Below, one piece after another: positions 22,674 to 35,600 of a DNA stretch of 64,000 bases. Each line of letters opens with the position of its first letter. Position 1 is the first letter of the stretch. Both the position numbers and the translations under genes were made by a program. Below the pieces are notes generated by a model, which made no database searches, was not told the DNA's origin, and saw only the letters and a program-made list of their open reading frames with translations. The stretch is taken from NCBI GenBank assembly GCA_950295325.1, contig OX485809.1:4836001-4900000 (forward strand). Reading direction: 5' to 3'. The stretch is from Polytrichum commune (taxonomy: Eukaryota; Streptophyta; Polytrichopsida; Polytrichales; Polytrichaceae).

Positions 22674-22711
22674 AAGAGCATCAAACCGGTGTGTGCCGGT
22701 TTGATGCTCTT
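22674..22711. repeat. Perfect 16-bp hairpin
   Basis: AAGAGCATCAAACCGG (22674-22689) is perfectly complementary to CCGGTTTGATGCTCTT (22696-22711) across a 6-base loop TGTGTG. It lies alone, with no gene immediately beside it. A small-RNA precursor, a terminator-like hairpin or a young palindrome are possible. Confidence 0.9.
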
Positions 22712-23104
22712 CCAAGAGCAAAGATAGCGCTACCTCTAAGTTTTACGTAGGTTATTTTTCATATGTTTGGGTAGTTACTTTCAATGCTCTAAATTAATTA
22801 TGTCGGTTTCTAGGACAAAACTAATGCCAAGTGGTGGTAAAGGTTCTAATCTAAATTAAATTATGATTTAAACAAATTTAAATAACTATTAAGAAACAAG
22901 AAAGTTGGCGAGATCAAAAAGATAGTTGCACTTTTTGGAAAAGTCTCCCAACATACACATTGGAAACCTTTACGATACCTTTTTAAGGCTACTATACTTT
23001 ATTAATGATTCATTCATTCACCCTTGCTTTGCAAGCTTTTCTCTTATTGTTGAGGTAATATTGCCAAGTGAGTTAGTGTAAGCCACACTAAATCAGACAT
23101 TTTG

Positions 23105-23330
23105 ATCCACTTCTCAAGTGGATGCCACGTAACCCAATTCGAGTGCCACGTGCGATATTGGACGGGTGGGGGCAATGGGAGGCTCTGATGCTCTTGTGGC
23201 ATGACCTAATAGCCCGTCCATGCAAATACTCCTTAAGAGAATGCCACGTATGAAGGACTGAGTGCCACGCAGGATTTGTGACGTGTCTACCCAAAGGGGA
23301 GGCGGACTCGATGGCGCTTCTTGTGGCCCG
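23105..23330 (+). promoter_or_regulatory. Duplicated G-box/ABRE-like region upstream of the membrane-protein gene
   Basis: Two diverged direct repeats about 115-125 bp apart share ATGCCACGTA, GAGTGCCACG and a GGGAGGC-GACTC/CTCTGATG-GCTCTTGTGGC block. They supply four GCCACG motifs, a palindromic G-box CACGTG at 23147-23152, and TGACGTGTC (23279-23287) containing the ABRE core ACGTGTC. Such motifs bind bZIP factors in plants. Whether they act here is unproven. Confidence 0.5.
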
Positions 23331-23599
23331 GCCTTACCGCAGATGTTGCCGGCCATGGTGGTCCGTGCTTGCTTCGCCTCCCTGGCTATGGCGCCTCTCT
23401 TCAATCATCGTTCACTCGACACATTTTCCCCCCTCCCGCCTTCGCAGCACCACCGTTCTTCAGCATCGCAGCCACTCCTCCGACAGCGGCTCATTATCAC
23501 CAGGCTCACATTCCTCGAATCGTCCTTCACGATGGCAAAAAGTCCTCTTCAGCGACTTTTGGCGCTCCGACAGATTCATCGCACAAGGGTTTGACTTTG

Positions 23600-23951
23600 C
23601 GCTGCTATTTGGGAAGTGGGTATTTAAGCCTGCAGATTGCGGGATAGGAGCGGGGCACTTAGGGTTAAATCCAGGGATATATGCGTGTAGATGGTGCGGG
23701 TCGCCATTTTTTAGGTGATCTTGTGGACGGACTTTTCTTCATCATCGGCAAAAAAATTCCTGTGGCGATGGTTTTGTGAGGGGGTGAATTCGATGAAGGC
23801 CGAGCCAACTCTACGGAGGGAATAGCGGTGAGGTTTCGGTGTTGTGAATGTGGCGGTTTCGGTAGTGTTGGGAGGATACAGGTTGAGGAGATCTGCGGGA
23901 TTTTTATTTTTTATTTTTGGTTTTGATTTGAGGGGATTTTTGGAGGCCATA
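23600..23951 (+). promoter_or_regulatory. Core promoter and 5' leader of the membrane-protein gene
   Basis: A TATA-like TATTTAA lies at 23621-23627, followed by a telo-box-like TTAGGGTTA at 23659-23667. If the TATA-like box is used, the leader is about 300 bases and contains an upstream in-frame ATG at 23844. GC-rich sequence before 23600 carries several overlapping frames that are not supported as genes. Confidence 0.4.
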
Positions 23952-26900
23952 ATGGCGAGGGAGAGGCCACAACTGCGGGAGGAGAGTATTGCAAGCTTGT
24001 TGAAGCAGTCATGGTTCCTATGGCGCTCTTGCTTGGTTCCTGTCCTTATCTTAGCCCTAATTTCTAGCCTGTACTCCTACGCATTGGAGACTTATGTCAG
24101 TCCTATGGCACTTTCTCATATGGACGGAAACGGAAACTCGACACAGAGTAGGAATTCTTCTTCATCATCTCTTGCTGGTCTTGCTGGTGCTCGTGACGCT
24201 CAGGATCTGAAGATGGCCAGAGAACTGTTTGAAGGTGGTGGTGGCCAGATTGAGGATAAGGACAAAGGATTTGTGGCACGCTTCATGGCCGCGTTCCTCG
24301 CTTCGTTCGATGAAGCTTTGATGGAGGGTCTGGCGGATTCCAGGGAGAAAAAGATGTCTGTGTATGATTACGATTCCAGAGGTGGCACGGAATCATCCAG
24401 GAAGGCCGCATTGAATTTGGAATCTTCTTCACATCCGAATTACGATGTCGATGTAAGTGTGTCCCAGCCCAACCTGTCCTCTCTTGATTTTTTCCATACA
24501 CACACAGCAGCTTCAAAACTATATTGAGTTGCTATTAAGTGTAGAACTCTAACTCATAATGAGAAATGGTTATTATATCCTGGGGTTGAATTTGGAATCT
24601 TCACATCTGGATTATGATGTCGATGTATGTCCCAACCTGTCTATGTATCTCTTTTCTAGTGTTGGCTTAACATACAGAGCAGCGTTAAAACCACCTCGAG
24701 TTGCTTTTAAATGCAGAAGTCTATCTCATAATGAGAAGGGTTGTATAATCCTGGGGTTTTAAATAAATACTCCTAATTGCAAGGATGGTGGAATGTTAGA
24801 CAATGATAAGTCACGTTCATACCTTATGATTCATTTGACATTTATGAAACTCACGCTCCAACATTGTGGATCTTGCAACTATAAAGTATCGAAACAAAAG
24901 ATTAAAAATTGCAACCGATGTATGTCTCAACCTGTCCTCTCTTATCCATCGGTGGTATACACAGCAGCTTCGATACCACTGTTGTGTCTTATACTCCATC
25001 ACTATGCGGGAAAATTGCCTTGAGTTGCAAGGCATTTTGCATAATGAAAATCGTTATGTTATCCTGGGGTACCCTAGTTGCAAGGATGGTGGAGTGTTAG
25101 AATTTGATAGGTCGTTTTCAAGATTTTCCCGAAGTAGCCAATGATTTATTCAATAGTGATCCAACTTATTTTTCAATCTTTGACGTCTTGCAACTGTGAG
25201 AAATTTAGAACATTAAACAAACGATGAAAATCGCAGCCCTAGGTTTGGTAGGCATTGATTAAATGTGGCACTTGGATGTGGTTGAATCAATTTGAAATTT
25301 GTGTTGATATGTGATTGCCTCGAGTTGCTGTCAAACATTGTAGTTTGTCTCATAGTGAAAAGCGATATATTATCCTGGGGTACCCCTAATTGCATGAGTG
25401 GTGGAATGTTAGAATTTGATAGGTCATTTTCAAGATATTGCCAAAGTAGCTAATGATTCATTCAAAATTGATGCAACTCACAATATAACCTTAGAGGTCT
25501 TGCAACTATAAAATGTATAAACAAATGTTTGTAATTGTAATTGATTACCGGTAATTGTTATACTTAGATGTACTTGAATCAAAGTACATCAGTAGTCAAA
25601 GCCGTATGGTATTGCTGCAGCTTGTTTAGAAGGCACAACAGAGAAGAATGCTCCTTCGAGACATTCTGTGGATATTTTCTTAATAGGAGATTACAGGAAA
25701 GTGGGTATGGCTGAATCTGGCTGGATATATTGTGGTACTTTTCAGGATTTTGTTTAGTGAACTTGAAATGTTTGTAGCGCTGATCATTGGTTGTGTTCTT
25801 TTTCAGGGTGCCACCACTACCTCTGATGCCACATCTGAATCAGGATCAAAGGAAGCATTGTTAAAGATAGATGGTGTCAGTGAGACAGAGCCCATTCCCC
25901 AATTTTCTCTCAAATTAAGATATCTGCGGAAGAATGAGAGTACTGAAGCAGAGAACTATCACGAGGAAAAAGTTGGGATTGGGATGCCTTCAGCTCGGCT
26001 GATGGGAGGAAGGAACCTGGACAGAGGTGCTAGGCCTCATGTAGGACTCACACTGCTCTTCGTGTTGAGCATGTTACTCGGTGTTTTTGCAGCGTCTTTT
26101 GCCATCGTCATGTGTCAACATGCTGCTCTTTTAGGAACCATCGCGTACAGTGTTGTCAGTACTTATGTAGGAAAGCGAGTAAGCACTGTTCGTGCAATGA
26201 AGGCTGGTGTCAAATTAGGTCTGATCCGGTTGGTATGGCTCGCTTTTCTGCATGTAACTATTAGGGATTTGATGTGCCTCTTCATTATGAAGACCCTAGT
26301 CGGCGGAGTGTTGGATCCAGAGAGAGCTGATAAACTTGTGCTCCGGCTTTCATTTATGCCCTTCTCAGTACTTGCACCCTTTAGGGACGCTGAAGCCACC
26401 AGCTTGGAAATGGCTTTTCGAATTGGGGGTTTTGTGAGTCTGGACTACCTTTTTGATGCAGCAATCTCATGCATCTATATTGTGGCATGCTGGGTAACTA
26501 TCATGGAGAGACAATATTGGGGTTTTTCTGCTTTGACACGTGGGTGGAAGTTGATCTCCGGCATGCAAAGTCAGGTTTGTCCTGTTTTAAAGTTCTCAAT
26601 CAGATTGTGTAGCTTGCTATTGTCTTGCAGTGTCTCAAGCTGCATGTGTTCATCATTGATGAGATAGTTAGGCCGTACTTGTTTCAATCTTAGTATAAGT
26701 GATTTCTGAGTATGCTCAGTACAATTATCATAGATGTATGTTGGAGTGTTATTTTCGGAGTACATTTGGATTGGGAACTCACTCGGGATGGTTATTTGGA
26801 CTAACATATTTTCATGTGTAAGCAGGTAATTGCACTCAAGGTAATAGAGGGTGTCTTAACTGGAAGGAGTGCTCGCTGGATCCTGCAACAGTTTATGGGC

Positions 26901-27047
26901 CCCTTCCTCTCTTTGCTTGTTGTTTCAGCAGGCCAGATGTACTTCATTATATGCTGGCTAGTGTTGTACTTTTCGGCACGCTTCAAGCAGGAGAACACTC
27001 ATTTTAATTCCAGAATTTTGGAGGACTTTCTAGACAGGCTTAGGTAG
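23952..27047 (+). CDS. Multi-pass membrane protein of unknown function, 3 exons
   Basis: Exons 23952-24452, 25807-26574 and 26826-27047 join in phase 0 through GT-AG borders into 496 residues. The start at 23952 has a strong context (CATAATGG); an in-frame ATG at 23844 would add 36 residues in a poor context. Hydrophobic stretches: about residues 25-45 (CLVPVLILALISSLYSYALE), two in the middle of exon 2 (LTLLFVLSMLLGVFAASFAI and LGLIRLVWLAFLHVTIRDLM), one near its end (AAISCIYIVACWVTI), and one in exon 3 (PFLSLLVVSAGQMYFIICWL). A Ser/Asn-rich and acidic linker follows the first segment. The C-terminus ends in a basic tail. I cannot name the family; the pattern fits an integral membrane protein of the endomembrane system. 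The full-length open frame and good splice sites argue for a live gene. Intron 1 (1354 bp) holds a tandem array of exon 1 junction copies. Confidence 0.85.
24411..25440 (+). repeat. Tandem copies of the exon 1/intron 1 junction in the membrane-protein gene
   Basis: The exon 1 end TTGAATTTGGAATCTTC through GATGTCGAT (24411-24452) is repeated at 24586-24624, again followed by a donor-like GTATGT and CCCAACCTGTC. A weaker copy, CCGATGTATGTCTCAACCTG, is near 24915. The downstream block GAGTTGC...CTCATAATGA...TATCCTGGGG occurs four times, starting near 24525, 24697, 25022 and 25322. Units also share GCAAGGATGGTGGA and GAATTTGATAGGTC. Most of intron 1 is thus a decayed concatemer. Confidence 0.85.
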
Positions 27048-29550
27048 GAGTGATGGGAAGCTCCAGTTTCTGCAGGGCATGAGTTACTTGATGACCGGGT
27101 ACATATTGGAAAAGGAAATATCATGCTATACTGCCCCGCCTTTGATAACTACTGCAATATACTGGAGTCAGACCTGGTGCAAGTTGTGAGATCGAATGCC
27201 GTCCTGTTTTTCAGAAGGGATCAACTTCACCACTGTTGACCTGGGGAGTGGTGTGGAGTTCTCTAACCAAGAGCTAAGAACGACATGTTCACTGGGTGTA
27301 CACTACTGGCCGTGGAACTGCAAAAGTGCTATCTTCTAAGCGCTTGGTCCTGTGACAGTTCACATTCTGTACATATCTGATTGTTACCCTCACATCAGTT
27401 TTTGGGCACCAGAACCATGTGATTCTAGAGGTCAGCCTTTTCCATTATAGTGCAGAGTTTTCCAGCCTTAGGATATTGTATTGATACTGGAAGGTGATAA
27501 GGAAATCTGAGAAGTTCAGTTGCATATTACAGAACAGGCGTTTTGCTATCATTTTCACCCTGCACTATTCGAAGTTTGAAGGGGTTACTTTTGAAGGTTT
27601 GAAGGGCCAACTTCTTGCTGTTTCACAAAGTCAGCTTGCAGGACATGAATTTTTTGGTTCATAAAGCTGGATACTGCAGACATTCTTGCATCTGAAGGTG
27701 CACTTCTTTTTCAAACCTTGCTACTCATCCTGAGTGTGTTGCTTCAAATGCAAGTTTAGTATTTGGAGGAAGTTTCCCAGCAATATTTTGACTTAACCCT
27801 TAATAGCCTAAATGTTCCCCAAATGTCAAATTTGCATTAAATCTCTGAGCAATTTGTTTCCTCAGACACAGGTATTGAAATTTGTCTGTAACCTCCAAAA
27901 GCTTGATCATTTAACTTCATGAAGTGCTCACATCTCAATAGGCAATGATAACTACAAGATCATAATATGCTTACAACTTTCCACCAATCTATATTATCTG
28001 TATTTTCAGCCAATCGTATCAAGTTTTTCATCAAAACAAGGACATTTGTGATTCTGACGAATTTTTAAAGTTTTTACTTCTAAATTCGTTGTTGGAGGAC
28101 GAGAGGCCTTTAAAGAAAAAATCAAAAAATCTGTGGATGTGATCCTGTAATGGTGCCTTACAAATTACCGTTCTGATAATTTTCAAGAAACCCTTTGGCT
28201 TGCGCTACTATTTACAGTGCATTATGCTTAATACCTATTGTTCTAAGTATCCATATCTGGGCATATTTTAACTCCTTTTTTTTCAAATGGGGAAGCACTT
28301 CTCGCTTAGATGATGATTATTCAGGTACTCTGTTCAATGTGTGCAGGGCTTCAATAATGGAGAGAGCACTGTATTTCGATGACATGCATATCTGGAGCAG
28401 ATGAGGGAGAGATAACATTCTATCTTTTTAAAATAGCAAGTTAGTTAGTTATTGCTAGTAGATGAGTTGTTAGTCCTGCCCCTTAAAAGAGGAAGGGTCA
28501 TGCATTATGTGGAGTTCTATCATAATGTGCATAGGCCTTCCTTTTTTGGTGATTGCATACTTCACATCCTACTTTCCAGTCTTCAATTCAAGAAATGATC
28601 TGGGTGAGAATAAGAGGGTCCTGGGCAGGGAAATGTCTGAAGAAGGTTCTTATGTGTCAGCCACGCTGCAGGGGGTTAGTGTCTGATTATTGATCGTGGG
28701 AAAGTCTGATGTCATCCTTGCCTACCCATATTGGCAAGATTGCAGTGTTAACTGGTGGGTCGTTATTTGAAAACATATAAATAACATCACTGTATACATT
28801 CATTCTTTAAAGTATGAACCTGTCAAAGCATGATAGAGTGTGGTTTCATGTCTTGCTTCTGTACCATAGGCATTTTTTGAGAGTGAAAGCTGACTTTGGG
28901 TGCTGTCTGGCCTCTGGCTGGAGGGTGTACCGGTTACTAGATTTTGAGATGGGTAGTTGAGAGTTGCGACCTTACTCCTGCCCGGATTTTAATAAATGAT
29001 GTTGCGATTTCTTTAGCTTTTTGGCTAGTTGTCAGTCAGGAGATCCTATTATGTGGGCATTTTGGTGGACGTACAAGTACATGTAGTAAACAATGACAAG
29101 CCTTTGCAACCTCCTGTGATGTTTGATCACTTCTGTAATGATACATTCTTCTTCATTGCTTTAATTTATCCATGATGTCATACCTCAAGCTTTTCTTTAG
29201 CTTTGTTACCCCGATTTTCATCAAGTTAAAAGTACTCAGCATGGGACTCGTGACATGAGGTCCTCGGCTTGTCAGGGCTGTGATTCAGAGAGTCTTCAAA
29301 GTTATTGAATTGATGCAATTCTTGAGCTTGGACCTAGTTTGTTGTGATTGTTGGTGATGACAGAGTGTGGTGGACTTCAGCTACTGCTAAAGGTTTTGTG
29401 ACTCTCCTTGGGGCATGGTTGAGTATTAGTTTCTAAGGGACTAAGAGATGAAAAAGAGGAATTTGGTTGATGGTCGAGTCTTACTGCAAAGTTACTCTCA
29501 TAACATGTATAAAAAGTTGGACGGGGATTATGACATCACCAAGTGTTTGT
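27048..29550. other. 3' region of the membrane-protein gene and spacer
   Basis: Base composition stays gene-like for the first several hundred bases, which probably hold the 3' untranslated region. No further coding frame is supported. Confidence 0.4.
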
Positions 29551-29756
29551 ATAATCATCAATTAGTGCATGCTACTTTTCGAAGTTGTGGAGTGCTATAA
29601 ATAGTTCACGAGAATGTGATATATATACCGAGCAAAGTCATTTATGTTCTATAATGTCCAAACAATCTATTGAACTTTTGTTAGTAAAAATTGAACCTTT
29701 GAGCAAGACACTATTGCATTGTATAACTCCAAATAGTAACACACTAATTGGGATCA
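29551..29756. mobile_element. MITE, CCCAATTAGTG family, copy 1
   Basis: Ends ATCATCAATTAGTGCATG and ACACTAATTGGGATCAT, an inverted repeat of about 40 bp. Shares AGCAAAGTCATT, TTCTATAATGTCC and TATTGAACTTTTGTTAGTAA with the copies at 32479-32690, 55442-55650 and 61837-62043. About 206 bp, non-coding. Confidence 0.75.
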
Positions 29757-32478
29757 TCAATGTACTCAAAATGTCATAAATGAAATCTCCCTCAATGACT
29801 TAATAAAGTGTTCTTTTGATAAGAAAAAGCAAGAAATGGGAGAAACTACAAGTTTGGGATACATATTTCTATTTGTGATCTATTATGGACACCTTAAATC
29901 AAGGTTGTACTATATTTGGACATGAAATATATGTTAAATGATCCTCTTAAAAAATAAAACCAAGTGGAGACATATATGCACGCATAGCAAGTCTACAGTG
30001 TAGCTTTGGGACATGGGCGAGTGAATGGAGGCTCCAACATAAGTCATCCCATGGATTAGCCAGTTTTACAATTGCAATGAACTATATATAGGGCATTGAT
30101 AATAAGCCTAGCACGTAATTTGTGGTCCCATATTCTCACAATCATGAGTTGCTAGGGAAGTTCCTAATAGCTTATTTCAAAGAAGCATTGTATCCCATGC
30201 AAAATGCGGGGCATCTCCAAGATGGGTAGCACAAATGGATGCTCCTATGTGATCACAACGGGTCATCAATAGTTTTCATTGAGAGTTTCCATAAGAAATG
30301 GAGACATGATTCAAATATTGTTAATCCAATGACCTAATCAAAATATAAAGTGGATCACTCTAAGTGCCTAAACTCGCCGAAGTGTTCACAATAGGTGAAG
30401 TTACCTAACGGTTCTTGAGACGATGACTTAAATTCTAAGTTCACCATGTTATGTAAATGACATTCTTTGAATCTTAAGAGAAAGTTCAACCTTTATTGGG
30501 ATTAAGATTACCAATTGATTTAATTTTTTGTGACGATCTGTGATAAAAATAAAAATAAAATAAAAATTGTTCCAACAATATAGACATAGTCCAACATTTA
30601 TCTTTCAAAACTCTCTTTTGAATTGAACCAACTTAAAATTAGGTCTTCGAATCATACTCTACAATACAATTTTAATATGACATCAACCTACCATGCCTTT
30701 AGGGGTTAACTTGTTGTCTAGCCATGGTTAACTTGGAACTTGCTTTAAGAGCGTGTCTAATGTCGACTATCCCCTCCAATTTTATTTGCTAACATCGGCT
30801 TCTAAGGTTTTAAAGGTACAAAGACGTTCTTCTCCCTCGGTCTAGAGTTAATTTTTTGTTGTGTTTAAGGGCTTTATATTATTAGTATTGCTTAGGCCTA
30901 TTTGCAATAAAATTGGATCCATGTGTGGCAAGTTACTATGATGGGGGGATTCACATTGGGATTTTTTTTAGTCATAACACATGGAATACAAAAATAATTG
31001 CACTTTCTAATACACATCTAAATATGGTAACATATGTATCATGTTTCTTTCACGACTAGTTATTATACATGATGCTTATTACATAGGAAAAATCGGTAAG
31101 CAACTTTGGTGATCTCTTCATTGGACCACACATATCAGTTTTAACACACTATTTTCTTGCATGATGATGTGTGATGTGAGCCATACTATAAGGTTACCTA
31201 CAGTAAGCCACATCATGCATATGCCTACATTGTAAGAAAATAAACTACAAGGATGCATATAACTACACTAAATGACATGTATTTAATGTCATATGACATG
31301 TATTTAATGTCATGTGGCATTTATGTCATTGTGGTAACTTTTTTTAGTGGCACTTTCAATGAAGAAGTTTAGAAATATTGTCATCCCAACTTACTTCCAT
31401 TTCATCCAAATTCCAATTATTGAAACAAAGATTGGTATAATTTGCATCCTCACAAAATTGTGATGAAATATTGTCATTGATGATTGAAATTTGGATGAAT
31501 AATCACTTCGTAAGTGATAGTAATCAAAAAATTGTAAATCTTTAATCCCCCAAAATTTTTGCAAGGAATGACAAATAATGTTGGGTTAACATTTACTTTT
31601 GGTGACACTACACTGGGGTTTACAATTAGAATGGTGACACTAAATACAATGTTTAGTGTAGTTGTGTCAAAAGGATCCTAACAAAAATCAACTCATTGAT
31701 CAAGTGCATTACAAGAAATAAATTAATACCTTAATGCAATTGATGGTTTGGGTTCTAACACACAACCTTGGTGCCCTTGGATGCAAATGCATGTTTAGTA
31801 TCTTGATCATCAATGTGGCTTATGTCTATGTTTTAGTTTTCTCCTTGACATAAGATTATTGAATAAAGTTTCAAACCCATAATATAAAGAAACTTGATTC
31901 TAATACTTGGTGAGGACTGGTAGACATTCTATATAGAGGTTTTACTCTGAGCCCCTTAGACCTTTGAGGGTTAAATTGGACTGTACACTTGAATATTTAT
32001 ATGTTTTGTACCCTAGAAAGGTACGTGGGCTTGGTCCGAGATGACTTTAAATTACCGGATGATAGTGGAGAGGTACCCAAAGCAAATGGAGTGGTTGATG
32101 GTTCGATTCCCAGCTGTGAAATCGTTTCTACTTGATGGAAAAACTAGCTAGGTGGTCAAGAACCTCCTCTGTCCCCCCCCCCCCCCCCCCCCAAAAAAAG
32201 AAGAAGAAGGCATGTGGACCTTGTACTTAATCGGGTTGTATATGGCAAGGTTTGTAGTTAATAATGGAAGCCAGAATAACATGTGTTATGATCTAGTATG
32301 AGATTGGACTTTGTGCGCAAAATATATTAACCATTATAGGTTCAATAGTGAACCTGATTGAGAGGGCCATCATGATTGTTTCAAGCGAGAAACAATCTTC
32401 ACTTTCGACTTCTTTACGTTTTGCATCTCCACCCTTATTTCCTACAATTTGAAATCATAATATCGGCGTTGAAACTGA
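29757..32478. other. Gene-free AT-rich stretch with small repeats
   Basis: Contains a tandem pair of ATGACATGTATTTAATGTCAT units at about 31272-31315, a repeat segment at 31750-31990 related to 34780-34980 and 47580-47820 (shared CTTTGAGGGTTAAA-type blocks), and a C20 tract at 32173-32192 followed by AAG repeats. GGTTCGATTCC at 32099 resembles a Pol III B box, but no tRNA fold was found. No gene is supported. Confidence 0.35.
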
Positions 32479-32690
32479 TTATCCCAATTAGTGCATGTTA
32501 TTGTTCGGAGTTGTGCAATGCTCTAACCATATAATGAGCATTGTAATATTTCACCAAGCAAAGTCATCCATTCATGTTCTATAATGTCCGTACCAACCTA
32601 TTGAATTTGTGTTAGTAAAAATCAAACTCTTGAGTAAGATGTTAGTGCACTGCATAACGCCAAATAGTGACACGCACTAATTGGGATAAT
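32479..32690. mobile_element. MITE, CCCAATTAGTG family, copy 2 (best ends)
   Basis: Begins TTATCCCAATTAGTGCATGT and ends ACACGCACTAATTGGGATAA; the inverted repeat extends about 42 bp through GTTCGGAGTTGTGCAATGC and GCACTGCATAACGCC. About 212 bp. The TTA/TAA edges fit a TWA-type target, but an exact duplication is not seen. Non-coding. Confidence 0.8.
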
Positions 32691-35600
32691 CATTGTAGCA
32701 ATCATTAAATGAATGAGAAAGTTTCCAAGCCAATCTGAGTTTCCAACATTATAAAATGTATGTGGAGTTGGAAGCAACACTTAATGAAGCCACTTACCTT
32801 AACACAAAATCTTCGTGCAACCAAATCCAACCATATTTTAACCTTTGAAGTTATGGATGGGAGGGTTAGCTTAAGTGGAATGAGACAAAATCTCAAATCC
32901 ATTGCGAACTTAGGGAACCCTCTAGGAACCTTTTAAATCCCACACAAATGCTCTCATAAGATGGGATGAACAATCAACTCCTTCATCTTGCAAACATTGA
33001 ATTTTCATTCACCAAAATTTCATCCGTTGGAAGTAAATTTCGGACTGCCCGAGTAGTTTCGTGGTCCGTAGGATGGGGCTTTGTGAGTTGATGGCTTAGA
33101 TGTGGTCTGCCCACGACCACACACCCTCCAATCACATCACCTCAGTGACATGGGTAGGGAAGGCCTCCTTTTATCTACTACACATAGTTACTATTTGCTT
33201 GAAACATATACATAATTAATTATATCCTTTATTTTCTTGAGTGAATTCTGCGTCCTTGTTGACTTTCTTTTCAAAAGTGGAATGTTTTGTTATAGCTCCG
33301 ACATGTGATTAATTTTGTTGGAGAAATCCGTAGCTTGAAAGCACATAAGTGTCTAACTTCTTTCACAAAAACTTGCATGCTCCGGTATACTTTGTTATAA
33401 CTCTTACAAATCCTTGAAGCTGGATTCTTATTATATATTTAGTTTATATGGACATTTAAAAAAAAGTCATCCACAATTTTGTAAGAGAGAAACAATTCTT
33501 TAGAGACTTAACATTCAAATTCCTCAATTGATTTACAAGAACAAAACAAATGCTTGAGCATTTAGGATTGGAAGATCAAACACTAAACCCTAATCTTCCT
33601 TCTTTGCAACCTCAACTGAATTACTCCACAAATGCACACCTCAAGATCAGCCCTTGCAGTAGTGTTAATAATATAGGCGAATTTAAAGATATGGTGTCGT
33701 TTATAGTTGGCAAGTAAAAACTTAAAAAAACTTAAAGAATCTAATAACACATGGTATTCAAACATGAAAACGAAAAATGATTCTTAGAATTTGTGAACTC
33801 TTTAGAGATACTAACTATACTATTCCTTAGACCCCCCCCCCCACGCCTCGATGCACACGCTCTTAGCTCTTAACCCGATGTAAGTCAAGTTGCGATGGAT
33901 TATTTTCACTTTCGCCAACGGCCATCATTCGGCCCATTTGGATACCAACAACAAAACTCATTGAAAGACTTTGTGATGATTGGCTTCCTTATGTGATGAT
34001 GGTAGAATGTGCAAACTACATGGAATTTTTCTCAATGCCAACGAACTTCAACGTGGTGGCAATCCTTTAGTGAAATTCCAATGATGGAGTTAGAATTTTG
34101 TCGGGGAAAATGCCATCATCAACTTCGATGCGTGGAAGCTAATGGTAGGTGTGGTTGGTTGCAAGCCAATTTAGTTGCTTCCTTGTGAAATGCTCTCGAG
34201 ATTCAAGTGAGATTCATGGTAACTCATTTTTAGGAGGTTAAATAACAAAGCTTAAGAATTAGGTTAGCATAGAGCATTATGAAAACTAAGTAATGGGCTT
34301 TTGGGAAAACTTGGGCCAAGTCTCGGGTAAGGACTAAGTTCATAGACTTTGTTTGCATTGTTTATGGTTGACTACCGGATGAGGGATGGTTTAAATTAAG
34401 TTGGTGCTTCTAACTAATGGGAATATTCCCTACTAAAAGAATTTTTCGGTGCTTAAAGATGGTGAGTAAAGAATAAGTGGCAACGAACAAAACTAAAGAT
34501 GATAAGAATATGATGGGATGATTTTTTTCATGGAGAAAAATTAAGCATAGCAAGTATATAAGCTCATCATTGTTGGTGAAGCTTGGCATGTCAAAATATT
34601 CCCAACGGGATTTTGAGAGGTCGTATTCGGACCTCTTCATGCGCAAAATTGTATGTTTGAACTATAACATACTTTCATTATTAGCTAAGTGCTTCAAGTG
34701 GACTATATCTAAAAGCTACTCATTCATTCATTCATGATTAAGTGCATTTTTTTTTCATAATCAGTTAAACATCTTAATAGAGGTTGAGGGTTAAATCAGG
34801 TTCAAACATACATCATGGATGCCTTTGGATGTAAATACATACTCAATATATGGATCCTCAATCTCACACGAGTAGATTTGTACTATGATTCTAAGACCTA
34901 GTATGGACTATTAGGAAGTACGTATATAGGTTGTCTTGTGAGCTTTGTAAACCTTTGAGGGTTTAACAATGTTATTAACATATCAATACGATTGCTCCAT
35001 AAATTTATTTGTGATTAACTTCATGTTCAATATAAGCACACAATTAGGACTATTGTAGATCATAAGCAAGTTTGGCACTTCTCTGTTGACACACTAATTT
35101 TTGAGGTGACACATGGAATCTTGTAGAGATTCCAACTAATCAAAAAGTGAGACATGGAACTTTGACTAATCAATTTATTTAGAACCTACCCATCATCTAG
35201 GTACATGCCTTAAGGGACAATCAATAAATGTGACAAACACATTGTTAAAAAGTACCTAATTCATGAAAGTAATTGACCGTGATTGTATCATGAGAACAAA
35301 AGATTATCTACAATAATGTATATTGCTCAATCAAATACTCCATCAGTAGAGTCTTTGCCACCATAACATTATTCAAATCCATAATAATGTAATGTGGGAC
35401 TTACAATATTCCACGTAGTATTCCTAGATATTCCCCACATTCAAACTGAACATTGTCATGGATCTGAATAATGTTATGAAGTGTAACTTTGATCAACATG
35501 CTTTGTCAAGTGTACCTTAACCATTAAAATGTTCATGGGTCCCATAGTGCGTTGCCACCTAATATTCAAGGCCAAAACCCCAATTTTAGACTTGGCTTCC

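Noticed and set aside
23532-23594. Upstream short frame MAKSPLQRLLALRQIHRTRV
   Set aside because: It lies before the TATA-like box at 23621, so it may not be in the transcript; no evidence of translation.
23262-23718. Overlapping frames of 108-146 aa upstream of the membrane-protein gene
   Set aside because: GC-rich promoter or leader sequence open in several frames at once, with no domain and no preferred frame.
32020-32192. tRNA gene or SINE suggested by GGTTCGATTCC at 32099
   Set aside because: No acceptor stem or cloverleaf could be formed and no clear A box at the right distance; at best a very decayed SINE.
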